Shown here piece after piece: positions 17,077 to 25,738 of a stretch of 41,113 bases of DNA. The notes beneath the pieces were generated by a model, which made no database searches, was not told where the DNA came from, and saw nothing but the letters and a program-made list of their open reading frames with translations. The translations under genes were made by a program, and so were the position numbers. Positions within the stretch are counted from its first letter, which is position 1, and the number at the start of each line of letters is the position of its first letter. The stretch comes from Acinetobacter pollinis (lineage in GTDB: Bacteria; Pseudomonadota; Gammaproteobacteria; Pseudomonadales; Moraxellaceae), in contig NZ_VTDQ01000021.1 in assembly GCF_015627175.1 (NCBI RefSeq), positions 1 through 41,113 of the forward strand, written 5' to 3'.

Positions 17077-18000
17077 TTATGATTTATTTTGAAGACCAAG
17101 TCTTTGTAAATGATCAATATTTTCTTGTAAAAAAGTATAATCACACAATTTTTTTCTCAACCGTTGTTCAAGATTTGAATATTCTTCACCAGGTTCAGCA
17201 TACTGGCTAGCAAAAGTTTGGTCATAAGCAAGTTTTTTTGCAAAAAGTATAATTTGTTTTTCAGTCAGCTCTCTAATATCGTCATTTGGTTTTAAATGAA
17301 AAAGTTCAGAATTTTTAACATTAAAGAAAAATTGGAATCCAGAAACAATACGGCCATTTTTATATTGCTCACAAGTTACCGTTAAATTACTGTGTGTATT
17401 AATTTCATCAAGTGCTTTGTTTAGAACGTTCTTTTTAAAGTTAGACATCGTTGTATATTCATTATCATCTACACCTAATTTACTTCTTAGGTTTGAGGTT
17501 TCATATTTGGGTGTCTTACCAATACTTATCCATTTCACCAAGATTTCATAAAGACGAATACTATACTTGCTTTTAAATTTACTTACCTGATGTAAATAGT
17601 ATCTGGTGAATTGCTCACTCAACATACTTGTTAGTTCAACAACCTCTTTACTGAAATAAAGTACGATCATTCCTTCATTAGGTAAATACGTGGCTTTATT
17701 TACCCAGTTGACTGTAGAATAGCCATCTAGCCCCTTATACCTATCTAAATAACTAAACTCTCTTCTTTTTAAAGTGATCGCCGCATCTTTAATAATTTTA
17801 TAAATGTTATTACCGCTTGCCTTAAATTGGTCGATATAGTCACTTACTCTAATTTCTATAGGTGTGCTTTCACTTAAATTTATCACTTCTCTACTTGATA
17901 CAATTGCCATGAGCATGATTCGTTGTTCAACTAGACTTAAGTTAAAACTTGCATCAATTAAAGCATTATCTTTAACAACAAGTTTATGACTAATATCCAT
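17077..18000 (-). CDS. repB: Replication initiator, Rep_3 family
   Basis: A 307-residue initiator that binds iterons and recruits the host replisome. The two winged-helix domains typical of Rep_3 are visible: the first includes LVVKDNALIDASFNLSLVEQRIMLMAI (residues 7-33) and FSYLDRYKG; the second begins around FTRYYLHQVSKFKSKYSIRLYEILVKW, followed by LRSKLGVDDNEYTTMSNFKKNVLNKALDEIN. Immediately upstream lie an inverted-repeat operator and four 22-bp iterons, giving a complete minimal replicon. There is no good Shine-Dalgarno sequence before the ATG, which fits low-level autoregulated expression. This family is the main replicon type of Acinetobacter plasmids. Confidence 0.97.
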   Translation of the reverse strand: MDISHKLVVKDNALIDASFNLSLVEQRIMLMAIVSSREVINLSESTPIEIRVSDYIDQFKASGNNIYKIIKDAAITLKRREFSYLDRYKGLDGYSTVNWVNKATYLPNEGMIVLYFSKEVVELTSMLSEQFTRYYLHQVSKFKSKYSIRLYEILVKWISIGKTPKYETSNLRSKLGVDDNEYTTMSNFKKNVLNKALDEINTHSNLTVTCEQYKNGRIVSGFQFFFNVKNSELFHLKPNDDIRELTEKQIILFAKKLAYDQTFASQYAEPGEEYSNLEQRLRKKLCDYTFLQENIDHLQRLGLQNKS

Positions 18001-18045
18001 TTTTTAATTATCTCTTTTTACCCCAAGTTATTTATAGAAGAAATG

Positions 18046-18077
18046 ATTTGAATAGTCAAACTATTAACTATTCAAAT
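18046..18077. promoter_or_regulatory. Rep autorepression operator (inverted repeat)
   Basis: ATTTGAATAGT (18046-18056) and ACTATTCAAAT (18067-18077) are exact 11-bp inverted arms separated by 10 bp, 46 bp upstream of the repB ATG. The arms share ACTATTCA with the iterons. In iteron plasmids such a site is bound by initiator dimers to repress rep. It adjoins the first iteron. Confidence 0.8.
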
Positions 18078-18078
18078 A

Positions 18079-18166
18079 CCCCTTAAAACTATTCACTTGA
18101 CCCCTTAAAACTATTCACTTGACCCCTTAAAACTATTCACTTGACCCCTTAAAACTATTCATAAAG
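18079..18166. repeat. Origin iterons, four 22-bp direct repeats
   Basis: Three identical 22-bp units beginning CCCCTTAAAACTATTCACTT start at 18079, 18101 and 18123. A fourth at 18145 matches for 17 bp (through ATTCA) and then diverges. The units are contiguous and spaced at two DNA helical turns, as expected for monomer Rep binding. They lie upstream of the minus-strand repB. These are not CRISPR repeats, since there are no spacers. Confidence 0.95.
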
Positions 18167-18200
18167 TTATTATTTTAAATAAAAAACAATGACTTATAGG

Positions 18201-18240
18201 CACTTAAAAGTATTTAAAAGTATTTAAAAGTATTTAAAAG
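18201..18240. repeat. 10-bp AT-rich tandem repeats, probable origin-melting region
   Basis: TATTTAAAAG is repeated three times head to tail (18211-18240), preceded by the variant CACTTAAAAG (18201-18210). The array lies 35 bp past the iterons on the side away from repB. Short AT-rich repeats beside iterons are typical DNA-unwinding elements. No DnaA box was sought rigorously. Confidence 0.75.
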
Positions 18241-18369
18241 AAAGATTTTTAATTTAAAAAATAGAAAAGCGATTGTACTCAGTAAGAATTTTCATAGTGA
18301 AATACAAATATAAGATTCTTAAATAAAGGAAATTGAGCATCAGAATTGCACCTATATTACTTACAAATA

Positions 18370-18388
18370 CCGTATATTTCTTATACGG
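18370..18388. promoter_or_regulatory. Palindrome upstream of the GMC oxidoreductase
   Basis: CCGTATA-TTTCT-TATACGG is a 7-bp perfect inverted repeat 50 bp before the start codon at 18439, in the promoter region. It is a likely operator or promoter-overlapping site. Part of it resembles the arms at 14661-14689 (CGTAT core). Confidence 0.5.
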
Positions 18389-18438
18389 ATACTTCGTTAT
18401 ATATATAAAAGAATTTCTCAAAAACAAGGAAGGTTGAA

Positions 18439-20031
18439 ATGAAAAATGACTATAATGTTATTGTAGTTGGTGCAGGTGCAGCAGGATGTGTTGTTGCAGG
18501 ATATTTATCAAAACACACTAATTTATCGATTGCTGTCATTGAAGCAGGTGGAAATGATCAAGATATGATGATTCATATCCCTGCAGGCTATTCAAAAATT
18601 CTAGAAAAAGATAAACATGTATGGAAATATGAAACCACTCCGCAACATGGGACGGTACGAAGATTTCGTATGGGTAAAGTATTAGGTGGAGGTACATCAA
18701 TTAATGCGATGTGTTATGTTCGAGGTCAAAAGAGAGATTTTGATGCATGGCAGAGTTCAGTAGGTAATACTGGAGATTGGTCTTATGAAACAATGTGGAA
18801 TGCGTTCATTGAACAAGAGAAGAGTGATACCTTCCATAATAAGCATCATGGAATTAATGGACATTTAGCTGTTCAATTTCCTCATGGTATTAATATATTA
18901 AATCAGTATTGTATGAAAGCTTTTCAGGAGTATGGGTTACCTTATAACCCAGACTATAATTCCGATAAGCAAATAGGTGTTTCACCTGTTCAAATGAATA
19001 TAGATCATCAGAAAAGATGTAGTGCAATAACCGCACACTTACGTACACATATAGAATCAGGAAGAGTAAAAATTTTATCTGAACGTATTGTTTCAAAAGT
19101 GATTATGGATGGTAATAAAGCTTTAGGTGTAGAGTTAATATCTGGAGAAACGAAAACAGAACTTTATGCAAAACATATTATTTTATCTGCAGGAGCAGTA
19201 CAAACACCAAAAGTACTCATGCATTCGGGTATAGGGCCAAAATCTGAGTTAGATAAGTTTAATATTCAGATGCGTATTCATCTTCCGGGTGTGGGTGAGA
19301 ATTTTCATGATCATCCGATTATTCCTATAAGTACTTATGTGAAAGGAACACTAGGATATCAACGATACGCTTCAGGTGTTGGTGCACTTTCAGCAGGCGT
19401 TAGGTATATGCTTACACAAGATGGACCTGCGAGTAGTAATGGTATTGAAACAGTTTCTTACTGGAATCCTGAAAACTTTGAATTAGAGCCAACAGTACAG
19501 TGCTATCACGAGCCTATTATTTCTACAAATGGACTGAGTCCTACAGGAAAACGATCTGGAATTACATTCGCAACGGTTGTCCTTCAGCCTCAAAGTCGAG
19601 GATGGATTCGTCTTGCAGATGATAACCCTCTTTCTATGCCTTTAATTAATCCTAATTTTATTGGTCATACTTACGATCTTAATATTGGAATTCAGGCCGT
19701 AAAAGCCATTCGAAGCGTGTTAAAGCAACCCTCTTTGGCAAAGATTGTTGAAGAAGAACTTATGCCTGGAGAACATATTCAGACAGATGAAGAGATCGCA
19801 GATTTTGTAAAACGTGTTGCAACGACGATGTGGCATCCTGTTGGCAGTTGTAAAATGGGTATAGATGAGATGTCTGTTGTGGATGCAAATTTAAAAGTTA
19901 GAGGCGCTGAAAACCTCTATGTTATGGATGCATCTGTAATGCCAAATATTACAAGTGGCAATACTAACGCGCCTACGCAAGCACTTGCTTTAGTTGGTGT
20001 GAAAAGGTTTGTACAGCAATTATATTGCTAG
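18439..20031 (+). CDS. GMC-family FAD oxidoreductase (choline/alcohol dehydrogenase-like)
   Basis: A 530-residue glucose-methanol-choline oxidoreductase that would oxidise an alcohol with FAD. The dinucleotide-binding motif is VVGAGAAGC (residues 9-17) with EAGG at the end of the second strand; RGKxLGG-like RMGKVLGGGTSINAMCYVRG is the GMC signature 1, and LSAGAVQTPKVLMHSGIG signature 2. The active-site pair His466 (WHPVGSCKMG) and Asn510 (TNAPTQ) is present. The ATG at 18439 follows AAGGAAGG. There is no betaine aldehyde dehydrogenase or BetI beside it, so a choline role is not supported and the substrate is unknown. A terminator-like hairpin follows. Confidence 0.93.
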   Translation: MKNDYNVIVVGAGAAGCVVAGYLSKHTNLSIAVIEAGGNDQDMMIHIPAGYSKILEKDKHVWKYETTPQHGTVRRFRMGKVLGGGTSINAMCYVRGQKRDFDAWQSSVGNTGDWSYETMWNAFIEQEKSDTFHNKHHGINGHLAVQFPHGINILNQYCMKAFQEYGLPYNPDYNSDKQIGVSPVQMNIDHQKRCSAITAHLRTHIESGRVKILSERIVSKVIMDGNKALGVELISGETKTELYAKHIILSAGAVQTPKVLMHSGIGPKSELDKFNIQMRIHLPGVGENFHDHPIIPISTYVKGTLGYQRYASGVGALSAGVRYMLTQDGPASSNGIETVSYWNPENFELEPTVQCYHEPIISTNGLSPTGKRSGITFATVVLQPQSRGWIRLADDNPLSMPLINPNFIGHTYDLNIGIQAVKAIRSVLKQPSLAKIVEEELMPGEHIQTDEEIADFVKRVATTMWHPVGSCKMGIDEMSVVDANLKVRGAENLYVMDASVMPNITSGNTNAPTQALALVGVKRFVQQLYC

Positions 20032-20048
20032 AAAAATCTACATCATAT

Positions 20049-20105
20049 AGCAGATATCTATTAGCTGAAGAATATAGGGATATCTGCTAATCAGTTATTT
20101 TTAAA
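20049..20105 (+). terminator. Terminator after the GMC gene
   Basis: AGCAGATATC (20049-20058) and GATATCTGCT (20079-20088) form a 10-bp perfect stem with a 20-nt loop, followed by TTATTTTT about 10 nt later. Placement 18 nt after the stop codon supports termination. Confidence 0.5.
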
Positions 20106-20265
20106 GATATTTAGATGTGCACAAACTGGAAATAAATAGATAAAAATTAAAGACTTAAAAATAAATGTATTAATGATATTTTATAAGAAACAAAAATATA
20201 TATAAAGAAAATATATTTTAAAATTATTCTGTGTATATTAATAATTTTTTAATAAATGGGAATTT

Positions 20266-20592
20266 ATGCAAAAGATTTCAATAATTTTATTAATACTATT
20301 TACTCAACACGTTTATGCAAATCATGAGTTACTCATTCAAGCAAATCAAAATATTCGTTCTATATATATTCAAGGCAAAGATGTTGAAAGAAAACTTGGA
20401 TCGGGCAAATGTTTTTTAAATTTTTCGCAGAAAAAAGAATGGGTAAAGACCAATCTAACTTTAGAAGATAATAGCCATTACAATATTATTGGATATCATT
20501 CTACAGATTGTTCATCGGAACGCCAGAAATATCAATTGGGTCAGGTTCCAAGTAGAGATAATCTAAAATATCTTTGGATTTCTCTTATTTAA
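20266..20592 (+). CDS. Small secreted protein, paralogue of the one at 40087-40437
   Basis: A 108-residue protein with a Sec signal peptide (MQKISIILLILFTQHVYA, likely cut after residue 18). The mature part has two cysteines (GKCFLNF and STDCSSE) and ends LGQVPSRDNLKYLWISLI. The same layout (Cys, about 55 residues, second Cys, then GxVPxRxxLxYxWI at the C-terminus) occurs in the protein at 40087-40437, so the two belong to one family that I cannot name. Export to the periplasm or outside, with one disulfide, is inferred. It precedes the VirK-like gene by 45 nt on the same strand. Confidence 0.75.
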   Translation: MQKISIILLILFTQHVYANHELLIQANQNIRSIYIQGKDVERKLGSGKCFLNFSQKKEWVKTNLTLEDNSHYNIIGYHSTDCSSERQKYQLGQVPSRDNLKYLWISLI

Positions 20593-20637
20593 ATTTTTAT
20601 TTGTCTTTTATTCAAGACAGCGGTATTCAGGAAAAAC

Positions 20638-21072
20638 ATGATGAAAAAAACACTTGGTGCTTTTGTATTATTTACGCTCTCTTTGAGTACTTATGCATCT
20701 GATCATTTATTTACTTTTCAGGACATAAAAACATCCTTAATGAAAGGTGATTCTGTCAATTTAGTGGTTGATTTAAACCAATGTACAAACACAGAAGACG
20801 TGACCAAACATGGTACAATGATAGGAGGATTAAAAGTTAATTCTTTCTTGATTCGTCCTAATAATACAATTAGTTTTTCAGATACTCATTTTACTGTGAA
20901 TGCTGCTCAGCAACCAATTATGCAGTTTATACGATATACATTGAATGCAGATAATTCTGTTATTTTTAATATGAAAACTTTAGAGCTTCCAAGCTATAAC
21001 ATTTTAGGCAAAGAAGTCTCTTATAAGTGTACGCTAAATAATGGAATTAAATTTTTAAAAATTGACCATTAA
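20638..21072 (+). CDS. Secreted VirK-family-like protein
   Basis: A 144-residue protein with a signal peptide (MMKKTLGAFVLFTLSLSTYA). The mature sequence starts SDHLFTFQDIKTSLMKGDSVNLVVDLNQC, matching the start of VirK-type proteins (a short helix, then a gain of strand ending in Cys), followed by MIGGLKVNSFLI, ISFSDTHFTVN, a long strand QPIMQFIRYTLNADNSVIF and a final YKC. Two cysteines could form a disulfide. VirK-family proteins are periplasmic with poorly understood roles. AGGA lies before the ATG; a second ATG is adjacent. It is followed by a strong terminator, so it ends the two-gene unit with the preceding small secreted protein. Confidence 0.7.
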   Translation: MMKKTLGAFVLFTLSLSTYASDHLFTFQDIKTSLMKGDSVNLVVDLNQCTNTEDVTKHGTMIGGLKVNSFLIRPNNTISFSDTHFTVNAAQQPIMQFIRYTLNADNSVIFNMKTLELPSYNILGKEVSYKCTLNNGIKFLKIDH

Positions 21073-21081
21073 CACGAATAT

Positions 21082-21114
21082 AAAAAAGGCTTCACATCCT
21101 GTGAAGCCTTTTTT
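21082..21114. terminator. Bidirectional rho-independent terminator
   Basis: GGCTTCACA and TGTGAAGCC form a perfect 9-bp stem with loop TCC, flanked by six A residues and six T residues. It ends the VirK-like transcript 10 nt after its stop codon. Confidence 0.9.
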
Positions 21115-21479
21115 ATATGTACTGGTAGGTTCATTCCTATAAACCTCACATTCCTGGTGTAAAAGCAAATTATTGTTGTTTTAAGCTTTAGAGCTTCCAT
21201 ACTCTGTATTGTTCTAATATATACAAGATGAAAAAAAGTAAATATACGAAAAGGCATAAAGATGTGTAGGAATAATCTTACAAGTGTGATTATTTTTTAA
21301 TCTATATTTATTTTTTATTTATATATTCCATTATCTTAAATTTAAATATGTTTTTAAAGTAGTTTTTAAATTACATGAAAAGTAATGTAATTTATAAGTA
21401 GGAAGCTTAGATGATAAAAAATATGAGATATACATCTTATCATCTAGATTAAAAGTTTAAGTACTAAAAAATGACGGAG
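21115..21479. other. Intergenic region between terminator and pilus operon end
   Basis: About 365 bp of AT-rich DNA between the VirK-like gene and the convergent pilus tip gene. No gene, RNA or clear repeat is seen. Confidence 0.4.
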
Positions 21480-22523
21480 TTAATAAGTTACTGTAACCAC
21501 AACACTATCTGTATAGTTCCCTGGTGTTGTAGAAATAGACACACCCTTGGGGATTTTTCCATAAACTGGACTACTTTGACTACTACCATTTCCAGACTTA
21601 CTTAAGCCCCCTGTTCCACCTATTGCCGTTGTGCCTCCTGTGGCATCCCAGATCGTACTATAAGAAGAATCTTGATACAGTTGATAAGGAATATATAGGC
21701 CACTTCCATTCGTCATTTGACGATAACCACCACTAATTCTATTATTTCCATCACCTAAATAAATACTATAGGATGTGCCTGTATTACATGTGGTAGCAAT
21801 AGCGCCATTGGCAGTGTAATCCTTTGTTGTTGTTCCTATATCGGAAATATTACCAAAATCAACATTTGAAGTTGAATTTAAAAGACAGTATGTTGGAACA
21901 ACATAATTTGCTGTTAATGCAACAGTACCTGAGTCCCACCCACTACCACTACTACCAGACTTCGCCTCACACACTGTACTTGATGCACCTTGCATATCCC
22001 AATAAAGTTGAATGCTACCGACATAGGTGCCTGTAGGGTACGCGGTAAGTGCGCCACTTCGTGCAGGGACTTTAATTGTTACAGAATAAGGAAGAGTATT
22101 ATTTGAGTTTGCAGAAGTAGCTACAGGACCGTACCAATTGTCAGAAGTTTGAGTTGTTGTTGTTGAACCTGCACCTCCAACGGTCGCTGTGACTGTATAG
22201 GGCAATGTCACGCTACTATTTGCTGTGGTTGAGCCAGTAAAAACAGTTTTCATACAGATGTACTTCTCGTATTTAACCGCGCTAGTACCTTCTACACATG
22301 AAATTGTGCCCGTAAGCGTAACTGTTGCATCACTATTTAAGTTTGCTGCAGTATAGGTATATGTTGCAGATGTACTGCCACTGGTCGTACAACTGGCATA
22401 TGCTGAATTAAAACATACGCTCAGTAGTAGTAAAAAAAAGATAACGCAGATAGATTGTAATAATCGAAGAATAAAGAAATTCTGATCTGGGTATGAATCA
22501 CAACGAAAAGTAATTATTGACAT
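21480..22523 (-). CDS. Pilus tip adhesin, two spore coat protein U domains (CsuE-like)
   Basis: A 347-residue secreted protein with two SCPU-type domains. The signal segment (about residues 18-43, LRLLQSICVIFFLLLLSVCFNSAYA) is preceded by an unusually long polar stretch, so the true start may be internal. Domain 1 (about 44-210) and domain 2 (about 215-347) each begin with a Cys; domain 2 contains CLLNSTSNVDFGNIS and ends VYGKIPKGVSISTTPGNYTDSVVVTVTY, the donor-strand-type end shared with the major subunit. Last gene of the operon, overlapping the usher by 10 nt, as csuE does in the Csu system. It is the likely tip adhesin. Confidence 0.87.
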   Translation of the reverse strand: MSIITFRCDSYPDQNFFILRLLQSICVIFFLLLLSVCFNSAYASCTTSGSTSATYTYTAANLNSDATVTLTGTISCVEGTSAVKYEKYICMKTVFTGSTTANSSVTLPYTVTATVGGAGSTTTTQTSDNWYGPVATSANSNNTLPYSVTIKVPARSGALTAYPTGTYVGSIQLYWDMQGASSTVCEAKSGSSGSGWDSGTVALTANYVVPTYCLLNSTSNVDFGNISDIGTTTKDYTANGAIATTCNTGTSYSIYLGDGNNRISGGYRQMTNGSGLYIPYQLYQDSSYSTIWDATGGTTAIGGTGGLSKSGNGSSQSSPVYGKIPKGVSISTTPGNYTDSVVVTVTY

Positions 22524-24961
22524 ATGTATGGCCCTAACTTTTGTATAGGTTGTTTTTCATCGTGGTAAGTGAAATTAACTTTACACGTACCTTTATCTAA
22601 TAGATCGATTTCTAATAAATTATTCATTTGTAAGTTATTAATAAATATATCACCATCATAACCAACGATAGTGCTTTGCTGGCCTTGGTTAATACGAACC
22701 TCATAACCTGGCGAAAGTGGTTTCTTGTCTTTATCTAAGATTTTAACAATACCAGATTGAACTTTATGAGCACCAAAATCAATTTCAGTACCTTGTTTAT
22801 ATCCAACCACTGCATTTTGCTTGGTTGCGTTTAAACTCCAATTTAAAGGTAAGTAAGACGGATCTAAATAAATTTCATGAACTTGATATGGCGATAAATT
22901 TGTAATTAGAAATTGCCCTTTACGATCTGTCGTACCCAAGTTAACACCACCATTAAGTACTTGACTATTGGGGCCGGCATTCTTGACCAATGCATACCCA
23001 TCACCAATTTCATTTGCGGTAAAAATATTGCCTTGAGTAACAATTAAAGCACCCGTTGCAGATAGTGCAAGTTGATGTGTATTTTCAGATTCGGTATAGC
23101 TGGCAGTAAGATAGGCAGGGCGGCTACGATAGTTTGCATAAATTGATCCATTATTATTTTGACTGGTTTCATTATGCTCCACATAAGCTCCCCACCCTAA
23201 ATCACCAATACGCGGGCCTGATAGGCCATTTATTTCTTGTCTATAGCTGATGCTTCCAGCATCGTTCGAGAAGCTTGTAATAGCATTTAGGCGAGTAGAA
23301 GGGGTATAGCGTAAAGCAATATAGGCCCCATAATTTTGATGGTTGTCAAAATCCTTATAAGTGGTTGCAAATACACTCCAATTTTTATTGATATTGGCAT
23401 TTAAATTTAAAGACAATAATCGATATGCGCTTTGTGCATATTTAAGCTGGTTGTAGCCAACATATGCACTGTATCCTGATGCAAAATTATAGTTTAGCCC
23501 TAATCTAAGAGATTCACTTGCAAGCGAACTGTATGTAAGGTCTTCGGTTAGCTGTGTATTACGATTATATTTTGTTTGATAACGCAATTCAGAAACACGT
23601 GCTAGGTCATTATAATCATTAAATATTTTTTTATAGCTTGTATTAAAGGAAAGATTTTTGGTTATTCTTCCTTCAAGTCCAAGCAGTGTGGAATAACCTG
23701 ATTCATTTTTATAGTCGCTTGCTGCAAAGTTAAGTTGTAAAACACCTAAACCAAATAAATTCTTTGATAAACCTGCACCTAAATTTACTAAACCATCAGT
23801 TGAGCTTTCAATACCACTACTTAACGTGAGTGTATTTGTATATCCATAACGAATACTGCCAGAACCAAAGATTACATCTTTATCATAATCATTTGAATAT
23901 AAACCATAATTGTAACGAGGTGATCCGAGATCTATAGAGAACTCATTAATTCCTTTATTTAGAATTTGTGATGAAAAGTAATAGGGTTTCTTGGTTATCG
24001 TTTGTTTTCCAGTTGCATCGGTGGTCACTAGGGTAACTTCATTTCCTGAAATAAATGGAAGTTGCTTTAGGTCAAACGGTCCTGAAGAGACTAATCCTGA
24101 GTAAATCTTCTGTTGATTAACATATAAATCTAATGTAGACGGAAGAGCTGCAGAACCCGAAAATTGAGGAAGTGCAGATGTCACAATATCTGTGCGTTGT
24201 GTATATGCACTTGACCATTGTAAGCCCCCTAGACGGACACTACTTCCCCAATCGGAACTGTTAGAGATGAAGTCACCTAAAGTGTAGATTCTGATTTTAT
24301 CAGCATCTACATATTGCCATTTCGTTTCTAATCTAACCCATTTTTCATGATTTATATTATTGTCAGTTCCGTTATATAAAAATCCAGATGAGAAATTACC
24401 AAAATGGCTATTGTACAAGGCGTCTAAAGCCCCAGAGAAGGTGTTCTTCCGATTAGTAAGTGTATTATAAAGGCTGTAATTTAAGATGAGTGCATTTAAG
24501 TGAGGGAGTTTTTTTAAATTTTCTACAATATTTTTCTGACCATATAAATCAATAATTAGAGGGTTTAATAGCGCTGAAGGAACATTTAAGACAAGTGCCT
24601 GATCTTTTTCTATGTATATAGGTTTAATGGTTGCAAAATCTTTTAAATTCAGCCACTGAGTTGGAGATATATCATCATTTGTCTTTATTCTTAAAATAGT
24701 TAAGTCTTTCTTTCTTATGTAGAAGTCGCCATTCTTATACTGACGAACAGCGATCAAATCTGATGTTTTATTTGTATTAATGGAAATATTCAAAAAAAGT
24801 TGGACATACTGATCTGTGTCAAATGTGCTGTTTAGGCGATTTGATTTTGTCAAAATTTCAGGTATCTCAGGTGTCACTGGATTTGTGTCATCGTGTAGTG
24901 TTGCAGCATACACATGACAAGAAAAGGAAGTGACACATAAGACATTTAATATATATCTCAT
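22514..24961 (-). CDS. Outer membrane usher, archaic chaperone-usher pilus (CsuD-like)
   Basis: An 815-residue FimD/CsuD-type usher, which forms the outer-membrane pore and assembles subunits handed over by the chaperone. A signal peptide is at residues 1-19; the N-terminal domain covers about 30-150; the barrel region contains FTFGDFISNSS-like TLGDFISNSSDWGSSVRLGGLQWSS, YVNQQKIYSGLVSSGPFDLKQLPFISGNEVTLVTTDATGKQ (plug/linker) and many alternating beta strands; the C-terminal domain reads GPNSQVLNGGVNLGTTDRKGQFLITNLSPYQ and ends PIQKLGPYICQ. Length is normal for archaic ushers. It lies 9 nt after the chaperone gene. Confidence 0.95.
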   Translation of the reverse strand: MRYILNVLCVTSFSCHVYAATLHDDTNPVTPEIPEILTKSNRLNSTFDTDQYVQLFLNISINTNKTSDLIAVRQYKNGDFYIRKKDLTILRIKTNDDISPTQWLNLKDFATIKPIYIEKDQALVLNVPSALLNPLIIDLYGQKNIVENLKKLPHLNALILNYSLYNTLTNRKNTFSGALDALYNSHFGNFSSGFLYNGTDNNINHEKWVRLETKWQYVDADKIRIYTLGDFISNSSDWGSSVRLGGLQWSSAYTQRTDIVTSALPQFSGSAALPSTLDLYVNQQKIYSGLVSSGPFDLKQLPFISGNEVTLVTTDATGKQTITKKPYYFSSQILNKGINEFSIDLGSPRYNYGLYSNDYDKDVIFGSGSIRYGYTNTLTLSSGIESSTDGLVNLGAGLSKNLFGLGVLQLNFAASDYKNESGYSTLLGLEGRITKNLSFNTSYKKIFNDYNDLARVSELRYQTKYNRNTQLTEDLTYSSLASESLRLGLNYNFASGYSAYVGYNQLKYAQSAYRLLSLNLNANINKNWSVFATTYKDFDNHQNYGAYIALRYTPSTRLNAITSFSNDAGSISYRQEINGLSGPRIGDLGWGAYVEHNETSQNNNGSIYANYRSRPAYLTASYTESENTHQLALSATGALIVTQGNIFTANEIGDGYALVKNAGPNSQVLNGGVNLGTTDRKGQFLITNLSPYQVHEIYLDPSYLPLNWSLNATKQNAVVGYKQGTEIDFGAHKVQSGIVKILDKDKKPLSPGYEVRINQGQQSTIVGYDGDIFINNLQMNNLLEIDLLDKGTCKVNFTYHDEKQPIQKLGPYICQ

Positions 24962-24970
24962 ATATACCTA

Positions 24971-25672
24971 TTAGAGCTCAGTATCTTTACCATTAACCGT
25001 TGTAGAAATCATATATTGGTGACTTTGTTGGTATTTAAAATTTTCAATGAAGTAGTTTTTTGTTTGTCCTGCGAGCAAATATCCATTTAATGTATTCACT
25101 TTAATTGGATAACTTTTATTTTCGGTCTTATCAATAATAACTAGCTTACTTAAAAAAATGTGTCTGCTACCAGTATTATTAATGACAGCAAAGCTATTAT
25201 CTGAAACTGTATTTATTTTTCCTTCTATTTTGCTCGTTGCATTTTTATTTGTAATGAACATAGGTAAAGAAGATCTTAATAAAATATTTAAACCTTGATC
25301 TGCCTTACGATGGTCAATAGGTTTTGGCAGTTCATCAATAATAATACGATAAGCTTTTTCATTTAAAACAGGAGTAGAGTCAACTCTAACTACTCTTAAA
25401 TTGAAAGAATCATCAGCTTGTAAACTGAGAATAGGTGGACTGACTGCGATATCATCCGTAGGGGTCAACACATCTTGTCCATTTTTTTGTGTCCACTCAA
25501 AGACTCTAACTTGTAAGTCTGTACTTTCATTTGATTGATTATACAAACTAATAGACGACGCATTTTGAGTATCTAAAATTTCAACACTAATTGGCGAAAT
25601 TCGCATTGAAGCTGCAAATATCATGCTTGGGAATAGCATCAATATAAAAGCGATGAGTGCATTATTTTTCAT
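24971..25672 (-). CDS. Periplasmic pilus chaperone (CsuC-like)
   Basis: A 233-residue PapD-like chaperone with signal peptide MKNNALIAFILMLFPSMIFA. Domain 1 shows SMRISPISVEILDTQNASSISLYNQSNESTDLQVRVFEW, the G1 strand region ILSLQADDSFNLRVVRV, and KAYRIIIDELP closing the domain, as in archaic (FGL-type) chaperones. Domain 2 ends with a short strand pair near the C-terminus. It sits between the subunit and usher genes, 66 nt after the subunit gene and 9 nt before the usher gene, which defines a chaperone-usher operon. Confidence 0.94.
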   Translation of the reverse strand: MKNNALIAFILMLFPSMIFAASMRISPISVEILDTQNASSISLYNQSNESTDLQVRVFEWTQKNGQDVLTPTDDIAVSPPILSLQADDSFNLRVVRVDSTPVLNEKAYRIIIDELPKPIDHRKADQGLNILLRSSLPMFITNKNATSKIEGKINTVSDNSFAVINNTGSRHIFLSKLVIIDKTENKSYPIKVNTLNGYLLAGQTKNYFIENFKYQQSHQYMISTTVNGKDTEL

Positions 25673-25738
25673 TTTTTTAAGCTACTATAGATAGACAGAA
25701 GATAAGCACCTTTAGATGAGATGCTTATCTCAGTTGAA

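Noticed and set aside
18079..18166. CRISPR-like array
   Set aside because: The 22-bp repeats are contiguous with no spacers and lie at a Rep_3 origin, so they are iterons.
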